Positions 57,631 through 64,000 of a stretch of DNA of 64,000 nt are shown one piece after another. This DNA is from Muraenolepis orangiensis (taxonomy: Eukaryota > Chordata > Actinopteri > Gadiformes > Muraenolepididae). The translations under genes were made by a program, and so were the position numbers. The notes under the pieces were generated by a model. The model worked only from the letters and a program-made list of their open reading frames with translations. It was not told the origin of the DNA and ran no database searches. The stretch is from contig CM051013.1 in assembly GCA_027704905.1 (NCBI GenBank), forward strand, positions 11,519,707-11,583,706. Reading direction: 5' to 3'. Position 1 is the first letter of the stretch. Every line of letters begins with the position of its first letter.

Positions 57631-58580
57631 CCCCCCCCCCCCCCCCCCCCAGCGCAAATGCCCAACACACTACCCTACTATACTACACTACTATACTGTG
57701 CTTCACACTACCCTACTATACTATACTACACTACTATACTGTGCTTCACACTACCCTACTATACTATACTACACTACTATACTGGGCTTCACACTACCCT
57801 ACTATACTATACTACACTACTATACTGTGCGTCACACTACCCTACTATACTATACTATACTACACTACTATACTGTGCTTCACACTACCCTACTATACTA
57901 TACTACACTACACTACTGGGCTTCACACTACCCTACCCTACTATACTATACTATACTACACTACTATACTGTGCTTCACACTACCCTACTATACTATACT
58001 ACACTACTATGCTGGGCTTCACACTACCCTACTATACTATACTACACTACTATACTGTGCTTCACACTACCCTACCCTACTATACTACACTACTATACTG
58101 TGCTTCACACTACCCTACTATACTATACTACACTACTATACTGTGCTTCACACTACCCTACTATACTATACTACACTACTATACTGGGCTTCACACTACC
58201 CTACTATACTATACTACACTACTATACTGTGCGTCACACTACCCTACTATACTATACTATACTACACTACTATACTGTGCTTCACACTACCCTACTATAC
58301 TATACTACACTACACTACTGGGCTTCACACTACCCTACCCTACTATACTATACTATACTACACTACTATACTGTGCTTCACACTACCCTACTATACTATA
58401 CTACACTACTATGCTGGGCTTCACACTACCCTACTATACTATACTACACTACTATACTGTGCTTCACACTACCCTACCCTACTATACTATACTATACTAC
58501 ACTACTATACTGTGCTTCACACTACCCTACCCTACTATACTATACTACACTACTATGCTGGGCTTCACACTACCCTCTAC
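57631..58580 (+). repeat. TACTA minisatellite upstream of B5 with a 402-bp higher-order repeat
   Basis: A C run of about 20 precedes the 43-bp units. A rare variant GCGTCACAC appears at 57829 and again at 58231, exactly 402 bp apart, and the surrounding unit order is the same. A block of several units was therefore duplicated as a whole. Confidence 0.93.
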
Positions 58581-58710
58581 CCCCTCACACTACCCGCGGA
58601 ATATCCTAGACGCACCCAGAGAAGTTGCATCGTTCTCAAGCCAAATGGTAAGCTTAACGCTCTGTAGTTAAAGTCAAATCTGATATGATCGTCAGTATAT
58701 TCAAGTCATT

Positions 58711-59506
58711 AGTGCGTCTTGCTGTCTGAGGAGAGAATAGTTGTATAGTTATAGTTGTGTAGTTCTTGTATAGTTAGTATAGCATAGGTACATAGATTAA
58801 ACTGTATATCGTATAGTAGTGTACATAGGACCCAGTACCTTTTAATTTGTAAGCTTAACATTGTATTGCATTTATCTCAGGACTTGTATCAGGTCTATTT
58901 TATTATCTTCTATTTTGTTCTAATTACTTTTGCACACTCGAATGTAAGACCATATTTAGGTATTATTTTTGATGGCACACTGGGTAGTCTTTCTAATATA
59001 AGACCATATTTTTTTCTTACGTTTATTTTCTACTAGGTATTACTGTGTTCATAATTGCTAATTGAAGCACCATATAATAAATGTTCTTTCACCATAAGTT
59101 TCAAGTTTGTTTATTATTTGTCACAACAAAATACAGAATACTTTATAATGAAATGCTTGTTTCTGTATGAGCCCCTGAGATTGTGCTACATACAGTAAAA
59201 ATAAAGTAAGTAAAAAAAGAAATTAAGCAGTAAGTAAAGGAATGTTCAGTCAATATACATATATACAATACAGAGTAGAATGAGTAACAGTGAGGTTTAT
59301 ATTTATATTATGTATAGTTTTTTATTTTTATTTCTTTAATTCGCCCTCTCGGTCGTTTACATGGAGAAATGGCGCCACCGTCCGGGAAAATGCGGTATTG
59401 CACAGCAGATATGATTTTTTAAAAATTGCGATTTTTTTATTTAGTTATTTATTTATTTACCCCTGCGCCCCTCCTACTTAGGATGTCACCGGCCGCCACT
59501 GTATTA
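58711..59506. other. Insertion block unique to the B5 flank
   Basis: After TCAAGTCATTAGT the sequence departs from B2 and B3. It contains an inverted LINE tail near 59098-59130, GGCGCCACCGTCCGGG near 59371 and ends CCGGCCGCCACTG, a hAT-like right end. The relic 5' ends and LINE C-terminal fragment of other units are absent. No gene is recognisable. Confidence 0.5.
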
Positions 59507-59717
59507 CACTTCTACATTTATTTTTAATCATAGGCGAGGCTGGCTTTCAATAGGACTGTTGATCAATATAATAATTATTTAAGTTCAACTAACAATAATA
59601 ACATAATAACACACCCACAAATCCCTTAGTCCTCAGTCCTCACCCACCGGCCCCCCACCCTTTCATCCATCCCCCTAAAAATTAGAAATAAGAAAGCAAA
59701 CGATGATCCTTTTGTGG

Positions 59718-60124
59718 CCACTAGAGGGCAATAAACCCACGTTTATTGGTCGGCCAGTTGAAGCGGGACCGTTGAATCGGTTTATATCAGGTGTCGTGTT
59801 CAGAGTTTCCCTGTCCGCTTATAATACGCGACTTTGGGCTTCACCGTTTTTTGAAGTCGCTTGAAAAAATCACGGGTCGCGGGTTTGGGCTTGTTTTTAA
59901 AATATGGTTGCTTGTGTTCTACTAGTAGGGTCATGTAGGGTAAGGCTGCCTGTCCCTTTAAGAGAGAGAGGGGGCGGAACAACAACAACTAACTGACTAA
60001 CTCTGCAGAAAGGGACTTGAGAAGAAGTAAACAAAAACAACGATTTTCTAGCTGTTTTCAATCGTCTTTGCGTCTTATAATCGTCTTATTCGGACTCATA
60101 TTCGGCATTGACGTAGTTTATAAG
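59718..60124 (+). promoter_or_regulatory. CTCF-like motif, GC box and non-coding first exon of B5
   Basis: CCACTAGAGGGCA is at 59718-59730, GAGAGAGAGGGGGCGG near 59962, donor TTTATAAG/GTGAGT at 60124/60125. A small duplication (CGTCTTTGCG then ATCGTCTTATTC) lies just before the donor and is missing in B3. Confidence 0.5.
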
Positions 60125-61892
60125 GTGAGTAATAATGTAGGCCTACTGTATTTTCAACGTTTTTATTCGCTGTTGTCGAACATGGCGCCTATCTACTTAA
60201 TACTGATTGTTGAGGGAAATGGCTGTGGTAATGGTAGTTCCTTATGTGTCATGTAGTTGGGTTTTTGTAGGCACATTTCTTGGACTTGTGAAATAAGTGT
60301 ATAGGGCATATGAAGAAGGGTATATTCGTTTTGATCGGCAGCGTACTTTGAACCCTCCCAAGGCGCGCTCAGCACTAAAGTAAAGTTAGTTATTATTGTT
60401 AGTAATAGTTAGTAGTATTATGTCAACGTTGACATGATTATTGCTGTAAATGGTATACAATGTTATAAAATGGCTGTTGGGCCTCTCAGCTTTTGCAAGC
60501 TATTAAAGCATGTTTTAGCATTTAACATAAAGTAGGCCTATCTCATAAATGGAAATCAACCAATGTTCTCATATGTGAATAATGCATAAGCTATAGACAA
60601 TAGAAAAACGAATCTCCACCGAATATCAAATGTCCAATATAGCAACTTGCTGAAGCCTTGCTATGTTTCAGTGTTAGTCGGGATGGTCGTTTCGGGATGG
60701 AAAGACACTGCGTGTGGAGAGCTCCAACTTTATGTATCTGGGGTAATGGCAATGGACTGCTTTTATATAGTGCTTTTATCCAAGGCGCTTTACAAGTCAT
60801 GCTGTGGACTGGGGGGTTAGGCGTAGACTGCGCAGGGTGACACGCTGTGATTGGTTCATGGGTGATAAGGGGTTTGCCCAAAGCTTTAAACTACGCCAAT
60901 ATTATGATAGGTTATTAATACTTTGTTGCGCATGGTTCATTGAGGCAGATCATATCTTCATGTTGCTCACACATCAATTACTGAACATCAATTCTCAAAC
61001 ACAAAGATGACATTTTAAGTTGGATATATATTATATAGTTAGTTAGATAGTTATTATGTTAATATTTGATCATATATTATTTGAGTTGCCTATACCTGGC
61101 GCTCCTTCAACCGTTCTCAAACTTGACACGTCTGGTGCATTTGGAGGGGGTAAAATATGATATCACAAATTCTCACATTTGCCTGTGATGTTTAACTCAG
61201 CGGTTTCTTGCGTAAGACACGAAAATACACGTAATACTTATTTAGCCGTCCGGCGGATTTATTGAGTTGGCTCACATGAACTTGCCCATGAACAGACACA
61301 CACACACAGGCGCGCAAGCCTCACACACTCTTGGTAACTCCGGAGACGCAGAGTACGTGTTTGCGTAGTGACGTCACCTTCTCATATTAACATATTACCG
61401 TAAGCACGGTAGAAGAAGGTAACCGTAGTATACACAGTATAAGCAGTAGGTAAGGACGTAAATGGTACAACGTACATGTAAATACTCTACAGCCTGTTTT
61501 TAGCTAAATATAAAAATATAATTTTCTCAATATCTGCCTTTTAGACGGGCTCATACCAGGCGGTGAACCATTTAGCTGAGCTGCTCAATCACATCCCTTT
61601 TGATAAGTTATAGTTTGTCTACAGTTCACAACACACATGTTCATATGTTCCAAACCAGCCTACCTTCATTCGGGTGATTTAAACGGTGGTTAAGTATGAT
61701 ACGAACACGGGTAACACTATAATTGAAACGTAACTTCCCCATCTTGTCTGAAGATATTTATTAACTGCTGTTTTGTTTTGATCTCTCCCCAGATATGCAC
61801 GGCAATGGTGATGTGCCAGCCAATGTACAACACGTGGTGTTCGCTGCCGTCAAAATCTGTTGAGCAGTTTGATGGTTGAAGCTCATCCAAGT

Positions 61893-63063
61893 ATGACTGC
61901 CGTGTTATTTTTCAATGTTCAATTCATGTTCATTATACTTTTTTTTTTTTTCAATCTGTATTTCATCGGCAATGCTGCAAATTGTCGCCAGGCAGAATAC
62001 AAAGTGGGAGATGAATGTTGTCCTCTCTGTTCACCTGGTAAGAGTACAATATCAGAACTACTGAATAATTACTGACAGAATCAAGTTCAAATTGTGTTGA
62101 ATGCAGCCCACAGAATGTCTGAATTAGCTGGCTAACTAATTCAAGTTCTAATTGTTTTGCATGCAGCCCACATAATGTCTGAATTAGCTAGCCAACTAGC
62201 TGACTAAATTGTGCTCTAATTGTGTTGCATGGTAAATGGACTGCATTTATATAGCGCTTCTACCCAAAGCGCTTTACAATTATTGCCTCCCATGCACCTA
62301 TTCATACACCAACGGCAGGTGTCAGCCATGCAAGGAGACAGCCAGGTCGTCAGGAGTAATTAGGGTGAGGGTGTCTTGCTCAGGGACACCACAAACCCTT
62401 GGCTGAGGAGAAGCCGGGGATCTAACCGGAAGGGGGCCAGAAAACCTTTCTGAGCTAATGCAGCCCACAGAATGTCTGAATTAGCCAGCTAATGCTAGCT
62501 TGAATGAATACATTTATCCAAATTTGTTTTCCAGCATGGTCAATTGACAAACATTTCTGTCCAACAGGAATGCGTGTTTCTGAGCACTGCACAGAATTCA
62601 CCAGTACATTGTGCGCAACCTGTGAAGAAGGTACATTCCAAGGTGACAACAACGGTCGTGAAAAGTGCTTTGGGTGTAAGAACTGTGACGCAGGTACATT
62701 TAGACTTTTTTAGATAATGTTTTACAAACCCCTTGATAATATGCCAAATGTCACGGTATCATGGCTCAGTGAAACACAGCCGTGAACACAAGGATTGAGT
62801 GACCGGCATAATTACCTGCTTTACCTAACAAGTTATTGTAATCAAAAACGTTCTCAGAAAACGTTTTCATTCTCTCAGGTTGTCAGTAACTGCGTTGTGG
62901 TTGACAGGTCTCAGCCTGAAGGAGAAGAAGTTGTGTAAAGCAACATCAGATGCCCGTTGTGAGCCTCTGGATGGACACTTCTGTGTTGACCCCGGTGGAG
63001 GTGGATGTTTGGCAGCTCAGAAACACAGGGTTTGCAGTCCTGGTCAACACATCAGTCAGAGAG
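61893..63063 (+). CDS. tnfrsf14-like: B5: HVEM-like TNF receptor (partial, exons 1-3)
   Basis: Exons 61893-62037, 62568-62693 and 62908-63063 are intact, in phase, and carry the signal peptide, CRD1 (EYKVGDECCPLC), CRD2 and most of CRD3. It differs from B2 and B4 by MRVSEH, QGDNNGREKC, CKATSDARC and CVDPGGGGC, so it is the most distinct B copy. Exons 4-6 lie to the right of the window, so whether it has a membrane helix is unknown. It has its own GC-box first exon, the CRE block and the uORF. An in-frame ATG at 61872 is possible. Confidence 0.78.
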
Positions 63064-63169
63064 GTTGGTGTTAACGTTCAATTATAGACAGCCCATTGTC
63101 ACGGTCCAACCCAGCCCTCCCCGTCCTAGTCCTGGTTTTCCGCGGGCTTCCTGGATCCGTGATGTAGAT

Positions 63170-63850
63170 ACAAGAGATACAAGATTTTTATTGGCCATTT
63201 GTAGTACATAGGATTTGAAGTACATAGGAATTTGAAGTACATAGGAATGCTTACTCCCCATTCCCTCCCGCAGTATAAATCTCAAAAACACCATACAAAT
63301 TAAAATAATATATACAATAAAATAAATAAACAAAAGAGCAACAAAGTGACTTAAATGATATGTACATAGCATACAGAGCATAGAGGCGCTGGTGTGGTAA
63401 TGTAATGGATGCTTTTATATAGCGCTTTTATGGAACTCCGTCTGGGCCGGCTGCCTTCCCCGCCTTCACCCTCCTGAAGATTCTGCGAACCTCGGACTCG
63501 GACAGTTGTAGAACGTAGTCCTCTGGGCTGATGTTCAAGTTGTTGGTCGGCTCATGGTCCCTTTCAAAGCGAGCGAAAAACCTGTTTAGCTCGCCTGGTA
63601 GGTTAGGGTCGTTGTTGGTGACTTGTAGTTGGAGAGGACCCTCAGACCTTGCCACATACATCTGGTGTCAGAGCCCCCAAACTAATTCGTTTTTGTAATC
63701 CAATTGACCCTTCTTGATGGCTTTTCTGAGTTCGTACTTGGCCTTCTTGTAGTGATCGGAATCGCCTGTTGTGAAAGCGGTACTCCGTTCCTTAAGTTTG
63801 TTCCGTATGTCAGCATTCATCCATGTGTCACGACTCCATTCCGAATGCCA
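63170..63850 (-). mobile_element. Internally deleted LINE in B5 intron 3
   Basis: Minus-strand LINE tail (63170-63400) joined through the TATAGCGC piece to the RT fingers region (63661 down to 63428), which reads SESEVRRIFRRVKAGKAAGP and is open here. Same arrangement as in B2. Confidence 0.7.
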
Positions 63851-64000
63851 CTCCGTGTTTTCCCTGTTGCCCGTGTCATACTAGACTCACCTGTTCTCAA
63901 TCACACCCCATTTACCAAGCTGTATTTAATGTCTTGTGTGTTACTCATTGCTGGATTATCACCCTGATTTTCAGAAAGCCTCATGTCTGTATCAAGCTAA

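Overview
This window is vertebrate nuclear DNA, almost certainly from a ray-finned fish. Its genes are split by phase-1 introns with GT/AG borders. It is crowded with fish-type repeats: long (CA)n and (TA)n tracts, hAT and pogo/Tigger-like DNA transposons, CR1/L2/Rex-like LINE pieces, and a Copia element. No bacterial or viral genome organisation is visible. The species cannot be named from the sequence alone.

The host genes form a tandem array of TNF-receptor-superfamily genes of HVEM (TNFRSF14) type. Two paralogous kinds alternate, all on the + strand. Type A (A1 10095-12258, A2 34555-36562, A3 52044-54203) has five coding exons: signal peptide plus first CRD half, three CRD exons, and a last exon with the end of CRD4, a transmembrane helix and a 16-residue tail. 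Type B (B1 exons 4-6 at 1658-3273, B2 19216-23125, B3 43292-44396, B4 46079-49601, B5 exons 1-3 at 61893-63063) has six coding exons. Order is B1-A1-B2-A2-B3-B4-A3-B5, with a repeat unit of about 24 kb where intact. I located exon borders by eye; summed exon lengths stay in frame for A1 (242 aa), A2 (243 aa), B2 (217 aa) and B4 (215 aa).

The copies are diverging in function. B1 keeps a transmembrane segment. B2 and B4 share a 58-nt loss that removes it, predicting secreted decoys. B3 is cut off in exon 3 by transposon debris. A3 carries a 5-bp frameshifting deletion in exon 2. No copy shows a recognisable TRAF-binding tail or death domain. If expressed, the cluster would mostly make ligand-binding ectodomains, membrane-held or soluble, plausibly acting on LIGHT/BTLA-type partners; that role is inference from the family.

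Between genes: B1-A1 (3.3-10 kb) has a pogo element with nested hAT-like elements, a 41-bp minisatellite, a CTCF-like motif, CA/TA tracts and a 42-bp array of CCAAT plus GC boxes before A1. A1-B2 and A2-B3 have AT-rich tracts, a 43-bp TACTA-type minisatellite, relic 5' ends of dead copies, LINE pieces and a GC-box promoter. B2-A2 holds hAT pieces, a deleted Copia element, a second pogo element and repeats shared with B1-A1. A3-B5 has a hAT element with 8-bp target duplication. Downstream of A2, at the homologous site, lie two abutting perfect palindromes (199 and 93 bp, each with a one-base centre), which look like the fossil of a hairpin-ended hAT excision. That is the most striking structure in the window.
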